Shown in pieces: positions 43,958-52,717 of a stretch of 64,000 nucleotides of DNA. The stretch spans positions 1-64,000 of the forward strand of contig CBDCMH010000006.1 in NCBI GenBank assembly GCA_965218935.1. The letters run 5' to 3'. Made by a program: the position numbers and the translations under genes. Every line of letters starts with the position of its first letter. Positions within the stretch are counted from its first letter, which is position 1. The DNA comes from JADFOI01 sp965218935. Its GTDB lineage: Bacteria; Acidobacteriota; UBA6911; RPQK01; JADFOI01. The notes beneath the pieces are model-generated. The model was not told where the DNA came from and searched no databases. It worked only from the letters and a program-made list of their open reading frames with translations.

Positions 43958-45357
43958 TGCAAGCTCTTTTAACAGCACAGGCCACACACGGGGCGGGCCC
44001 GGTTCCTCTGGTGGTGACCGCTATGTTCGCTCTGCTTTTGGTGGGGCTGATTGCCGGGCTGGCCCTGGAAGACAAACTCCACGCCAAAAAATCCATCATC
44101 GCCGGTTGCTTTGCCTTTGTCAGTCTCTTTGCGGCTGATGCCCTGGACCTGCTGCCCATCGGGAGTGTGACCAATGTCTTTGGCGAACAAGTGGAGCTTC
44201 CCGTGTATATCCCGGGCATTGATTGGAACGTGGTGGCCATCATCCTGGGCGCCAGCCTCTTTGTGGATGTGACTTCCAGATCCGGACTCTTCACCTGGAT
44301 TGCCATCCGACTCACCAAGATCTCCGGCGGAGACCCGCGCAGACTGCTCTTCTATTACGGCGTCATGACGGTGCTCTTTTCCGCCGTCCTGAATAACGTC
44401 ACTGCCATGATCATCGTAGGTTCTCTGACCGGAGTTTCTCTCAACAAGCTGGGTCGCCAGGATAAACTGCTGGGCTTTCTTCTGGTGGAAGGCCTGTTGA
44501 CCAATGTAGGAGGCTTGCTCACCCTCATCAGCTCGGTTCCCAATATTATCGTGGGTACTGCCGCCGGCATCAGCTTTGTGCGGTTCTTCCTCGTGACCAG
44601 TCCCTTTGTGGTGATTGCGACGACGGTCACTCTGATGATGGGGGCCCGGCTGTTTGCCATTGACAGTCTGGCGAGTGAAGAGGAACGGCAGGTGGCGGCT
44701 CGCCTGGTGGGCGATTTTGACGAAAACGATGGAGTGGAGAGCCGCTTCTTCTTCTGGTTTGGGGCCATCATGACGGTGCTCTTTATCGCTACCATCGCCA
44801 CCACCTCTGTACTTCCTTATATTAGCGAGCTGGGTATGGGATACGTGGCCATGGCCTTTGGTTTGATCATGCTGATTCGCTACAAGGCGGTTGCTGACGA
44901 ATTTTATAAGGCCCTGGACTGGGATTTGCTGGGTTTTTTCATGGCCCTCTTTATCGTAATCGATGTGATGGAGCACGCCCATGTTCTGGACCTGATTGGC
45001 CAGGGTATTGTTCCCATTATCGAGCTGGGCGCCACCCTGGGAACGGGGCTGATGCTGGCGGTTTCAGCGGTGGCCAGTTCCGTGACCGACAATATTCCCC
45101 TCTCGGCCATGCTGGCCAAGATTCTCTCCGGCCTGGGGACTTCAGCAGATTCACCTCTCTGGTGGGCGGTCATCTTCGGCGCCAACCTGGGCGGCAACAT
45201 CACCCCCATCGGGTCGGCCTCGACGCTGGTGGCCGTTACCATCATCCATCGATACAAGCTGCCCCTCTCTTTTGCAGGGTTTGTCCGAAAAGCCCTGCCC
45301 TATGCGGTGTTGCAAATCGTGCTTGCCATAGCCTATGTGCTGTTGTTTTTGCGGTGA
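43957..45357 (+). CDS. NhaD/ArsB-type ion transporter
   Basis: The 466-residue protein has about 12 membrane helices and the ion-transporter superfamily half-signatures: DWNVVAIILGASLFVDVTSR, VLFSAVLNNVTAMIIVGSLT, and later AVSAVASSVTDNIPLSAMLA and GANLGGNITPIGSASTLVAV. This is the NhaD (Na+/H+) or ArsB pattern. Its start overlaps the stop of the USP-like gene. A role in sodium or pH homeostasis is likely, but the ion cannot be proven from sequence. Confidence 0.87.
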   Translation: MQALLTAQATHGAGPVPLVVTAMFALLLVGLIAGLALEDKLHAKKSIIAGCFAFVSLFAADALDLLPIGSVTNVFGEQVELPVYIPGIDWNVVAIILGASLFVDVTSRSGLFTWIAIRLTKISGGDPRRLLFYYGVMTVLFSAVLNNVTAMIIVGSLTGVSLNKLGRQDKLLGFLLVEGLLTNVGGLLTLISSVPNIIVGTAAGISFVRFFLVTSPFVVIATTVTLMMGARLFAIDSLASEEERQVAARLVGDFDENDGVESRFFFWFGAIMTVLFIATIATTSVLPYISELGMGYVAMAFGLIMLIRYKAVADEFYKALDWDLLGFFMALFIVIDVMEHAHVLDLIGQGIVPIIELGATLGTGLMLAVSAVASSVTDNIPLSAMLAKILSGLGTSADSPLWWAVIFGANLGGNITPIGSASTLVAVTIIHRYKLPLSFAGFVRKALPYAVLQIVLAIAYVLLFLR

Positions 45358-45474
45358 ATCCCAGCTTTGCACTGCCTCCCGTCGTGTGTAGCGACGTTCA
45401 CTTATTGTGTATTTGCCTGTAAACGGAGCAGATCTATCTGCCGTAAGATGTTGTAAATAAATGCTTGCAGAGCC

Positions 45475-45490
45475 TGGAGCAGGAATTGCT
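45475..45490 (+). promoter_or_regulatory. candidate sigma-54 (-24/-12) promoter
   Basis: TGGAGCAGGAATTGCT has TGG and TTGCT eight bases apart, the exact sigma-54 layout, 45 bases before the PEP-CTERM start at 45535. The predicted transcription start is near 45501. Confidence 0.65.
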
Positions 45491-45534
45491 ACTAGTAAAG
45501 TGGATTGAAGTATATTTGTATGTTCAGTAGGACG

Positions 45535-46182
45535 ATGATTAAGAAAACAAGAGACACTCATTTCGTGGGTAAGACAAGGCGGTATTTCATGTTACCCCTT
45601 GGTCTGCTCGCGCTGTGGTTCAGCACTCTTCCTGTACACGCAGGCTCGGTCACCCTCAACGGCACCGAATGGACTCTTTCGGTTAGTTCTCCGGTAAACA
45701 ACGGGAGTGGAGTGGACACCCTTTCGGTGACGCTGAAAGGCGATACCGCAAACTACACTGGTACTGGAACGCTCATTTCTAACGTGGCCATCAAGATCAG
45801 CGATAGCATCATCAATGATGTTGCGCTGATCAGTGCATCGGGAGGAACAACCAATTGGACGTATCTGTCAGGTGGGCTGAATTCGAAAGGATGTAGTGGA
45901 AAAGGAGAGGGCTGGGGCTGTTTTGACTTTAACGATCCAAACGATCCGCTGGTGTTTGGCGCTGACATTCTTGGAGGCGTGGCATGGCAATTCCAAGTGG
46001 ATATCCCTGAAGGCACACTTCTCAGCGAGCTTGAGTTCAAGGTCGACTATCGGAACTTTGATGGCAGCAAGAATGGTATCGACGGGGCATATGTTTCGGT
46101 TCCGGAACCCTCTACACTCTTTTTGCTTCTCAGCGGCACGGGAGTCCTGGCCGGGGCAGCCAGATTCAGAAAGAAGACCTAG
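45535..46182 (+). CDS. PEP-CTERM sorting-domain protein
   Basis: The 215-residue protein has a signal region (RRYFMLPLGLLALWFSTLPV then HAGS), a beta-rich body with a Cys pair (SKGCSGKGEGWGCFDFND), and the PEP-CTERM tail SVPEPSTLFLLLSGTGVLAG followed by AARFRKKT. Such proteins are exported, cut at the tail by exosortase and released with extracellular polysaccharide. ATG 45535 has AGTAGGA just upstream; 45520 and 45589 are other in-frame starts. The stop TAG lies in the CTAG next to an IS1182-like element. No exosortase gene is in the window. Confidence 0.88.
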   Translation: MIKKTRDTHFVGKTRRYFMLPLGLLALWFSTLPVHAGSVTLNGTEWTLSVSSPVNNGSGVDTLSVTLKGDTANYTGTGTLISNVAIKISDSIINDVALISASGGTTNWTYLSGGLNSKGCSGKGEGWGCFDFNDPNDPLVFGADILGGVAWQFQVDIPEGTLLSELEFKVDYRNFDGSKNGIDGAYVSVPEPSTLFLLLSGTGVLAGAARFRKKT

Positions 46183-47611
46183 CAGTCCGTGGTGAAAGTC
46201 GAGGATAAGGGGTCACACAGCGACACTAGAGTGACCCCATGGCAATGGGGAAAAAGAAACGTCGACAGCAAGAAGACCTGTGGGTCGCCACCAGTGAGCT
46301 GCCCCGCACCGCCGGCCATCCCTTCTACGAAAGACTGAATGGCCTTTTCAACGAACACGGCTTTGACGACTTCGTGGAGGGACTGTGTGCGAAGTTCTAT
46401 GCAGACAAGATGGGGCGACCGAGCCTGGCTCCGGGAGTGTACTTTCGGCTGCTGCTGGTGGGGTATTTCGAAGGGATCGGATCGGAACGAGGAATAGCCT
46501 GGAGAGCAGCTGATTCTCTGGCACTGCGAGAGTTTCTGGGATTGAAACTGAGCGAGTCGCCGTCTGATCACTCCACGATCTCCCGAACCCGACGACTGAT
46601 CGATGTGGCTACCCACGAAGCAGTCTTTGACTGGGTACTGAAGCGGATCGGGGCGAGCGGCCTGCTGCGGGGCAAGACGATCGGCATCGATGCCACTACG
46701 CTGGAAGCGAATGCAGCGCTGCGCAGCATCGTGCGCCGGGACAGCGAGCAGGGGTATGAAGAGTTTTTGATGGAGCTGGCGAAAGCCTCCGGGATTGAGA
46801 CGCCGCGACGGGAAGATCTGGCCAAACTGGACCGCAAGCGCACGGGCAAAGGATCGAACCGGGTTTGGAAGCACCCGCATGATGCGGATGCGCGGATTAC
46901 CAGAATGAAGGACGGGCGGACGCACCTGGCGCACAAGGCGGAGCATGCAGTGGATCTGGAGACCGGAGCGATTGTCTCGGTGACGGTACAGGGAGCCGAT
47001 CAAGGGGACACGCAGACCATGGTGAAGACCCTGACGGAAGCGGCCGAGAAGGTGGAACAAGCGCTGCCGGAGGGACGAGGCATCGAAGAGGTGGTGGCCG
47101 ACAAGGGGTATCACAGCACGCAGCGGATGGTGGACCTGGATGCGGTGGGACTGCGCAGCTATGTGAGCGAACCGAGGCGAGGGAAGCGACGCTGGCGAGG
47201 AGACCGGCAGGGGCAGGAAGCGGTGTATGCGAATCGGCGGCGCATCCGGGGAGAGCGAGGGCAGCGGCTGCTGCGGCAACGAGGAGAGCAGCTGGAGCGA
47301 CCCTGTGCGCATCTGTACGGGAGCGGAGGGATGAGACGGCTGCATGTCCGGGGACATGAGAATGTGTTGAAGCGACTGCTGATCCAGGTGAGCGCCTTCA
47401 ATCTGGGGATGCTGATGCGTCAGAGCCTGGGTGTGGGAACGCCGCGGGGTCTGCAGGGGCGGATTTGCGCCCTGATGCTACTGATTTTGTCGCTGTTCAA
47501 GCGTCTTAAGGGCCTGTTCGGACTGATTCCGGCTGCTTGGCCCGACTCAATCCCTTCGCTGCTTCCACCGGTGGGTACCACCCTCAGAAAATGTACTTCC
47601 ACCACGGGCTG
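46183..47611 (+). mobile_element. IS1182-like insertion sequence, copy 1
   Basis: The 1429-bp element has ends CAGTCCGTGGTGAAAGT and, inverted, CAGCCCGTGGTGGAAGT. CTAG lies at both flanks (46179-46182 and 47612-47615), consistent with a 4-bp target duplication. It has landed in the stop codon of the PEP-CTERM gene without changing that protein. Copy 2 is at 56804-58248. Confidence 0.88.
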
Positions 47612-47615
47612 CTAG
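46239..47615 (+). CDS. IS1182-like transposase, copy 1
   Basis: The 458-residue DDE transposase has an N-terminal DUF772-type domain (GRPSLAPGVYFRLLLVGYFE) and an RNase-H core with TIGIDATTLEANAALRSIV and VVADKGYHSTQRMVD. The C-terminal catalytic-Glu region is RGHENVLKRLLIQVSAFNLG. It matches copy 2 almost residue for residue until the last 30. There, small deletions shift the frame so that it ends in TTLRKCTSTTGC, using the TAG of the flanking CTAG as stop. It may still be active, since the core is intact. Confidence 0.92.
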   Translation: MAMGKKKRRQQEDLWVATSELPRTAGHPFYERLNGLFNEHGFDDFVEGLCAKFYADKMGRPSLAPGVYFRLLLVGYFEGIGSERGIAWRAADSLALREFLGLKLSESPSDHSTISRTRRLIDVATHEAVFDWVLKRIGASGLLRGKTIGIDATTLEANAALRSIVRRDSEQGYEEFLMELAKASGIETPRREDLAKLDRKRTGKGSNRVWKHPHDADARITRMKDGRTHLAHKAEHAVDLETGAIVSVTVQGADQGDTQTMVKTLTEAAEKVEQALPEGRGIEEVVADKGYHSTQRMVDLDAVGLRSYVSEPRRGKRRWRGDRQGQEAVYANRRRIRGERGQRLLRQRGEQLERPCAHLYGSGGMRRLHVRGHENVLKRLLIQVSAFNLGMLMRQSLGVGTPRGLQGRICALMLLILSLFKRLKGLFGLIPAAWPDSIPSLLPPVGTTLRKCTSTTGC

Positions 47616-47893
47616 ATAGATCCTCTATTACCAATCTAAACAACCCCAGGCTGCCTCACGGCGGCCTTTTTTGTTTCGGCCGAACACGGTCTCCGGAGCC
47701 CCTTCAGGGCTCCGAAGGTTAGCCTTCATTCTAGGGTTTCGCGGGATGAACCTGCAACCCAGGGGGCTATTCCTTGTCGCCCTTTCAGGGCTCCGGAGGC
47801 TGTCCTTTGTTCGAGTAGGCGGCGGCGGTAAAATCCTGACCTGCGATGGCGAAGATGTTACCCTAGTGGATCACTCGACGTTTGGGGTAATCG
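47616..47893. repeat. gene-free spacer with CCCTTCAGGGCTCC repeats
   Basis: It holds CCGGAGCCCCTTCAGGGCTC near 47693 and GCCCTTTCAGGGCTCCGGAG near 47780, related to motifs at 6611, 20321 and 21626. The Aas-like gene's promoter must also be here. Confidence 0.5.
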
Positions 47894-50800
47894 ATGACAG
47901 ACGACAATCGCCATCCCCTGAAAAGCTTACTGGTTACCCAGTTCTTCGGTGCTTTCAATGACAACGCCTGGAAATTGATCGTCACCTTCCTGGCCATCCG
48001 AGCCTTGCAAAGCGGTTTTACGGGTACCGAGGCCGAGTTTCAGGTGGCATCTCAATTCCAGACCACACTGGCCTTTAGTGTGCTCACCCTTCCCCTGATG
48101 CTCTTCTCGCTGCCGGCGGGTCTGCTGGCAGACCGGGTTAGTAAGCGCAGCGTCATTATCTCCATGAAGTTTCTTGAAGTAGTGCTGATGTTCCTGGCCG
48201 CTCTGTCGCTGTTCGTGGCCCCGGACAAAATCGTGATGCCGTTGATCGTCCTGGGTCTCATGGGTGCTCAAAGCGCGCTGTTCAGTCCGGCCAAGTATGG
48301 CATTCTCCCGGAAATCGTTCCTCACGCCGGGCTTTCTTATGGGAACGGTCTGCTTCAGATGTGGACGTTTCTGGCCATCATCCTGGGTACGGCGGCCGGA
48401 GGACCGCTACTGGATCGCTCGGGCAGCCAAATCTGGATCGTGGGCCTATTCCTCCTGGTTACTGCCGTCATTGGATTTGCCGCTTCCTTTAAAATTCCCA
48501 AAGTTCCCGTCGCTCGCGCCGAGGGCGCGCTGGTGGAGACCATCCGGTCGGCCTGGGCGGCCATTTGTTCGGAAAAGATATTGGGCCTGGCCGTGTCCGG
48601 TCTCGGTATTGGCGTGGGAAGCGTTGTCGCCGGGAAACTCTCCCGTTCCAAGGTGGAGTACGGGTTGATCCCTCTGGGAGCGACCTTGATGGCGGTGGCC
48701 TGTCTTCTTCTGGCTCTGCTTTCTCCACAATTGACGGGTTTACTGGTCCTGATGGCGTTACTGGGTGTGGGCAGTGGATTTCTGATCGTGCCGTTGAATG
48801 CCTTGATTCAATGGCTGTCGCCTTCGGATCGGCGAGGAGCCGTGATCGCTTTATCCAACGTTTTTGTCTTTACCGGCATTTTTCTGGGTTCGATCAGCGC
48901 CATGCTTTTGGCCAGCCTTCGCTTTTCTCCTCAGTCCATCTTGTTGGTGGCCTCGCTGGCCGTCGCTATCGGAACCTTGTGGGCGATCTGGCTTCTTCCT
49001 GACGCCCTGCTTCGTCTGGTTCTGATGCTGGCCACCCACTCGGTGTATCGTCTGAAACTCATTGGCCAGGATCACGTCCCTGCGGAAGGTGGCGTGCTGC
49101 TGGTCCCCAATCACGTCTCCTTTGTCGATGCACTGATGCTGATTGCCAGCCTCGATCGGCCCATTCGCTTCCTGGTGGATCAGACTTATTTCGAGCGGAG
49201 GCTCTTTAAGCCCTTCATGAAATCGCTGGGTGCCATACCCATCTCCTCTTCGGGAGGTCCACGCGTCATCCTGAGGACGCTTAGAGATGCCGGCCAGTAC
49301 CTGGATGAGGGGGAAGTGGTGTGTATCTTTCCGGAAGGACAGATCACCCGTACCGGAACCTTGCTTCCCTTTGAAAGAGGTATGGAGCGCATTACCAAGA
49401 ACAGGGAAGCGGCCATTGTGCCCGTCTATCTGGACCGGCTTTGGGGCAGTATCTTCAGCCACGAAAGCGGCCGGTTTTTCTCCAAGCTACCGAGGGAGTT
49501 CCCCTATCCGGTCACGGTGGCTTTTGGTGAGGCCCTGGATGCCGGCACCTCAGTTCCCGAAATTCGACAAGCTGTTCAGGAACTGGCATCCACCGCTTGG
49601 TCCCACAGGAAGGAAGAAAGGCGACCGCTGCATCGTTCCTTTGTGCGCAGGGCCAGGCGAAAGCCCTTTGCTTTGGCCTTTGCCGATGCAAGCGAGCCCC
49701 GTGTCTCCCGCTTCAAGGCTTTGGTGGGTGCCGTCACCCTGGCGCGAGCTCTCAAACGTCATTGGTCCCAGCAGACCCATGTGGGAATCCTTCTGCCTCC
49801 AACCGTCGCCGGCGGGTTGGTCAATATTGCCGCTTCCTTGTCGGGGCGTACCAGCGTCAATTTGAATTACACGGTTGGGAAAAGCGGCATGGAATCGGCC
49901 GTTCGCCAGGCTGCTCTGAAATCTATTGTCACCAGCCGCACCTTTCAAGAAAAAGCCAGTCTGGAGATGCCCGATGGAATCGATCTGATCTGGGTGGAAG
50001 ATCTTGCCGGCGGGATCGGCTTTTTGACCCAAGTATCGACCGGGATCGCCTCCTATTTATTGCCCCTTCGCATGCTGGAAAAGCTGTGTGGTGCCACCAG
50101 GCGTCCCGGGCCGGATGACGTGGCCACCGTGATCTTCAGCAGCGGAAGTACGGGGGAACCCAAAGGGGTCATGCTGACCCATGCCAACATCGATTCCAAT
50201 GTTGAAGGCGTCGCCCAGGTGTTGAGAGCCACCACTCAGGACCGGGTTTTAGGGATCCTTCCCCTGTTTCATTCCTTCGGCTATATGTGCTTCTGGTTTG
50301 CCGCCCTCAAGGGATTGGCCATGCCCACGCACCCCAACCCGCTGGACGCCCCGGCGGCAGGGGATTTGATTCATCGCTACCGGGTGACTATTTTGCTGGC
50401 CACGCCCACCTTCCTGCAGCTTTATATGCGAGGTTGTACCCCGGCTCAGCTGGGCTCGCTTCGATTTGTCCTGACCGGGGCGGAGAAATTATCGGAACGC
50501 CTGGCGCTGGCTTTTGAGGAACAGTTTGGAATTCGTCCGCTGGAAGGCTATGGCACCACTGAGTGTTCTCCCACTATAGCGGTCAGCGTGCCCGATTTTC
50601 GTGCTCCTGGCTTTTTTCAGCCCGGCTCCCGGCGCGGATTCGTGGGTCAGCCCCTGCCCGGAGTGGCGGTCAGGATTGTGGATCCTGACACCTTTGAGCC
50701 GCTGCCGGCCGATAGCCAGGGGATGCTCGTCGTGCGAGGGCCCAATGTCATGAAAGGCTATCTGGGACGAGACGATCTGAGCAGCAGCGTGCTTCGAGAG

Positions 50801-51193
50801 GGCTGGTATGCAACCAGTGACATTGCCCTGGTCAACGAAGAGGGATTCTTGAAGATCACCGGCCGGCTCTCCCGATTTTCCAAGATCGGTGGGGAGATGG
50901 TACCCCATGGCAGAGTTGAGGATGCTCTGCACGAGGCCGCGGAAGTGGATCACCAGGCATTTTCCGTCACCGCTGTGGCGGATGATCGCAAAGGGGAAAG
51001 CCTGGCGGTGATCCACACTCATGATGAGGACAAGATTGGGGAGATTCTCAAGAAATTGGGTGAAATGGGATTGCCCAATCTCTTTATCCCCCGCAAGGAT
51101 AAATTCCTGAAAGTGGATGAACTACCCCTCTTGGGAACCGGCAAGATTAATCTAAAGGAAGCCAGAAGGATTGCGACGGAACATTTCGAGTGA
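47894..51193 (+). CDS. MFS-acyltransferase-acyl-ACP synthetase fusion (LplT-Aas type)
   Basis: The 1099-residue protein joins three parts. The first is an MFS transporter of LplT type (LKSLLVTQFFGAFNDNAWKL, about 1-385). The second is a PlsC acyltransferase with the HX4D motif in VPNHVSFVDALML and FPEGQITRTGTLLPFERGME. The third is an AMP-binding acyl-ACP/CoA ligase with the P-loop VIFSSGSTGEPKGVMLTHAN and LEGYGTTECSP. In E. coli LplT and Aas import and re-acylate lysophosphatidylethanolamine; here one chain could do both. GTGA overlap links it to the next ABC gene. Confidence 0.92.
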   Translation: MTDDNRHPLKSLLVTQFFGAFNDNAWKLIVTFLAIRALQSGFTGTEAEFQVASQFQTTLAFSVLTLPLMLFSLPAGLLADRVSKRSVIISMKFLEVVLMFLAALSLFVAPDKIVMPLIVLGLMGAQSALFSPAKYGILPEIVPHAGLSYGNGLLQMWTFLAIILGTAAGGPLLDRSGSQIWIVGLFLLVTAVIGFAASFKIPKVPVARAEGALVETIRSAWAAICSEKILGLAVSGLGIGVGSVVAGKLSRSKVEYGLIPLGATLMAVACLLLALLSPQLTGLLVLMALLGVGSGFLIVPLNALIQWLSPSDRRGAVIALSNVFVFTGIFLGSISAMLLASLRFSPQSILLVASLAVAIGTLWAIWLLPDALLRLVLMLATHSVYRLKLIGQDHVPAEGGVLLVPNHVSFVDALMLIASLDRPIRFLVDQTYFERRLFKPFMKSLGAIPISSSGGPRVILRTLRDAGQYLDEGEVVCIFPEGQITRTGTLLPFERGMERITKNREAAIVPVYLDRLWGSIFSHESGRFFSKLPREFPYPVTVAFGEALDAGTSVPEIRQAVQELASTAWSHRKEERRPLHRSFVRRARRKPFALAFADASEPRVSRFKALVGAVTLARALKRHWSQQTHVGILLPPTVAGGLVNIAASLSGRTSVNLNYTVGKSGMESAVRQAALKSIVTSRTFQEKASLEMPDGIDLIWVEDLAGGIGFLTQVSTGIASYLLPLRMLEKLCGATRRPGPDDVATVIFSSGSTGEPKGVMLTHANIDSNVEGVAQVLRATTQDRVLGILPLFHSFGYMCFWFAALKGLAMPTHPNPLDAPAAGDLIHRYRVTILLATPTFLQLYMRGCTPAQLGSLRFVLTGAEKLSERLALAFEEQFGIRPLEGYGTTECSPTIAVSVPDFRAPGFFQPGSRRGFVGQPLPGVAVRIVDPDTFEPLPADSQGMLVVRGPNVMKGYLGRDDLSSSVLREGWYATSDIALVNEEGFLKITGRLSRFSKIGGEMVPHGRVEDALHEAAEVDHQAFSVTAVADDRKGESLAVIHTHDEDKIGEILKKLGEMGLPNLFIPRKDKFLKVDELPLLGTGKINLKEARRIATEHFE

Positions 51194-51969
51194 GGGCAAG
51201 CGAAGTGGAGAGGCCTGAAATCGCAATTCAGTTTTATCAGGTTTCCTATCAACGGGCAGAAACTGAAATCCTTTCCCGGCTCACTTTGGAGATTCGTCAG
51301 GGTGAGACCGTGGTGCTGGTGGGGAGAAGCGGCAGCGGGAAGACCACGACTCTCAAGCTGGTCAACCGGTTGCTTGAACCCACCCAGGGGGAAGTCCGTG
51401 TCCAAGACCGAGCGACGACCTCCTGGGATCCCATTGAGCTGCGCCGGCGTATCGGTTATGTGATCCAGGAAGTGGGTTTATTTCCCCATTTTACGGTGGA
51501 GCGAAATGTGGCTCTGGTCCCTTCTTTGGAGGGGTGGGAACAGGAAAAAGTGGACCGGCGGGTCCGGGAACTGCTCGCCCTGGTGGGTCTGGATGGGGAC
51601 GAGTATGGGGGTCGTTACCCCTCGCAGTTGTCAGGAGGGCAGAGACAGAGAGTCGGAGTGGCCAGGGCACTGGCCGCCGATCCCCCGATTCTACTCATGG
51701 ATGAACCCTTTGGCGCGCTTGATCCGCTGACTCGAAGTGAAATCCAGGAGGAGTTCAGGGAACTTCAGGGAAACCTCAAGAAAACCATCCTCTTTGTGAC
51801 CCACGACCTGCAGGAGGCCCTCTATTTGGGACACCGGATCGGGTTGATGAAGGAGGGCCGACTGACCGTGATTGGCACTCCGGAGGAGCTATTGTTTTCC
51901 ACAGATCCCGAGGTTAAGGCATTCCTCAAGCCGTTGCAGCGCGCTTCGCGCGCAGAAAAAAGAGAATAG
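51190..51969 (+). CDS. osmolyte ABC transporter ATP-binding protein (OpuC/YehX-like)
   Basis: This 259-residue ATPase has Walker A (LVGRSGSGKTTTLKLVNRLL), a Q-loop (GYVIQEVGLFPHFTVERNV), signature SQLSGGQRQRVGVARAL, Walker B ILLMDEPFGALDPLTR and H-loop FVTHDLQEAL. These resemble the glycine-betaine/carnitine/choline group. No C-terminal CBS domains are present, unlike ProV or OpuCA. GTG 51190 overlaps the stop of the upstream gene. The permease and binding protein follow. Confidence 0.9.
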   Translation: MRASEVERPEIAIQFYQVSYQRAETEILSRLTLEIRQGETVVLVGRSGSGKTTTLKLVNRLLEPTQGEVRVQDRATTSWDPIELRRRIGYVIQEVGLFPHFTVERNVALVPSLEGWEQEKVDRRVRELLALVGLDGDEYGGRYPSQLSGGQRQRVGVARALAADPPILLMDEPFGALDPLTRSEIQEEFRELQGNLKKTILFVTHDLQEALYLGHRIGLMKEGRLTVIGTPEELLFSTDPEVKAFLKPLQRASRAEKRE

Positions 51970-52072
51970 AAAATAGAAAAAACAAAAGAGACAAGAGAAC
52001 CAGAAACTAGGTTAGTGGTCAGGCGGTCAGGCTGCATTTGGTCAGCTGTCAGCTCTTTCTTAGGTAACCATC
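51970..52072. repeat. low-complexity A-rich and GTCAG-type repeats
   Basis: AGAATAGAAAATAGAAAAAA followed by TCAGGCGGTCAGGCTG and GTCAGCTGTCAGCTC lies between the ATPase and the permease. The same GACAGCTGACAACTGAC type of string occurs at 53576-53592. Confidence 0.45.
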
Positions 52073-52717
52073 ATGAACCTTTGGCAATTTTTTACCAGTA
52101 ATTTCGATGAGGTACTCACCTTAACCGGACAGCATCTGTGGATGGTCCTGGTATCGATCGCGGTAGCCGTGATCATTGGCGTTCCGGCTGGTGTGTTGAT
52201 CACCCGAAAGCCCGCTTTGGAAAAGGGCATTCTCGGTTTTGCTAATGTGGTGCAAACCATCCCCAGTCTGGCCTTGTTTGGTTTTCTCATCCCCATCCCA
52301 CTGGTGGGAGGGATTGGGGCCAGCACCGCCATCGTGGCACTGATCCTGTACGCCTTGTTGCCGATTATTCGCAGCACCTACGCGGGTATCCAAGGGGTCA
52401 ACCCTTCTGTGAAAGAGGCAGGCCGGGGCATGGGCATGACCGACCTCCAACTCCTGTGGCAAGTGGAAATTCCACTGGCCCTGGGAGTGACTGTGGCAGG
52501 GATTAGGGTCGCCGCCATCACCTCGGTGGGCATCGCCACCATCGCAGCGGCCATCGGCGCCGGGGGCTTGGGGATGTACATTTTCCGGGGGGTGGCTGGT
52601 GTTAACACCACCCTGATTCTGGCAGGTGCCATTCCGGCAGCCCTTCTGGCGCTGTTGACCGATTTCGGTTTGGGGTGGATGGAACGGCTGCTGAGCCATC
52701 AGGGGCACTCTGCATGA
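52073..52717 (+). CDS. osmolyte ABC transporter permease (OpuCB-like)
   Basis: The 214-residue membrane protein has about six helices and the binding-protein-dependent permease loop around EAGRGMGMTDLQLLWQVEIP. VVQTIPSLALFGFLIPI and AAIGAGGLGMYIFRGV are typical of OpuCB/YehW. It moves quaternary-ammonium osmolytes with the neighbouring ATPase and binding protein. Its stop overlaps the start of the binding-protein gene (ATGA, 52714-52717). Only one permease gene is seen, whereas some systems have two. Confidence 0.9.
   Translation: MNLWQFFTSNFDEVLTLTGQHLWMVLVSIAVAVIIGVPAGVLITRKPALEKGILGFANVVQTIPSLALFGFLIPIPLVGGIGASTAIVALILYALLPIIRSTYAGIQGVNPSVKEAGRGMGMTDLQLLWQVEIPLALGVTVAGIRVAAITSVGIATIAAAIGAGGLGMYIFRGVAGVNTTLILAGAIPAALLALLTDFGLGWMERLLSHQGHSA

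Noticed and set aside
43969..44982. A 337-residue minus-strand frame rich in His, Gly and Gln
   Set aside because: Shadow of the NhaD-type transporter; composition reflects codon positions of membrane helices.
46179..47357. A 392-residue Ser/Pro/His-rich minus-strand frame, repeated at 56800-57978
   Set aside because: It is antisense to the IS1182-like transposase in both copies.
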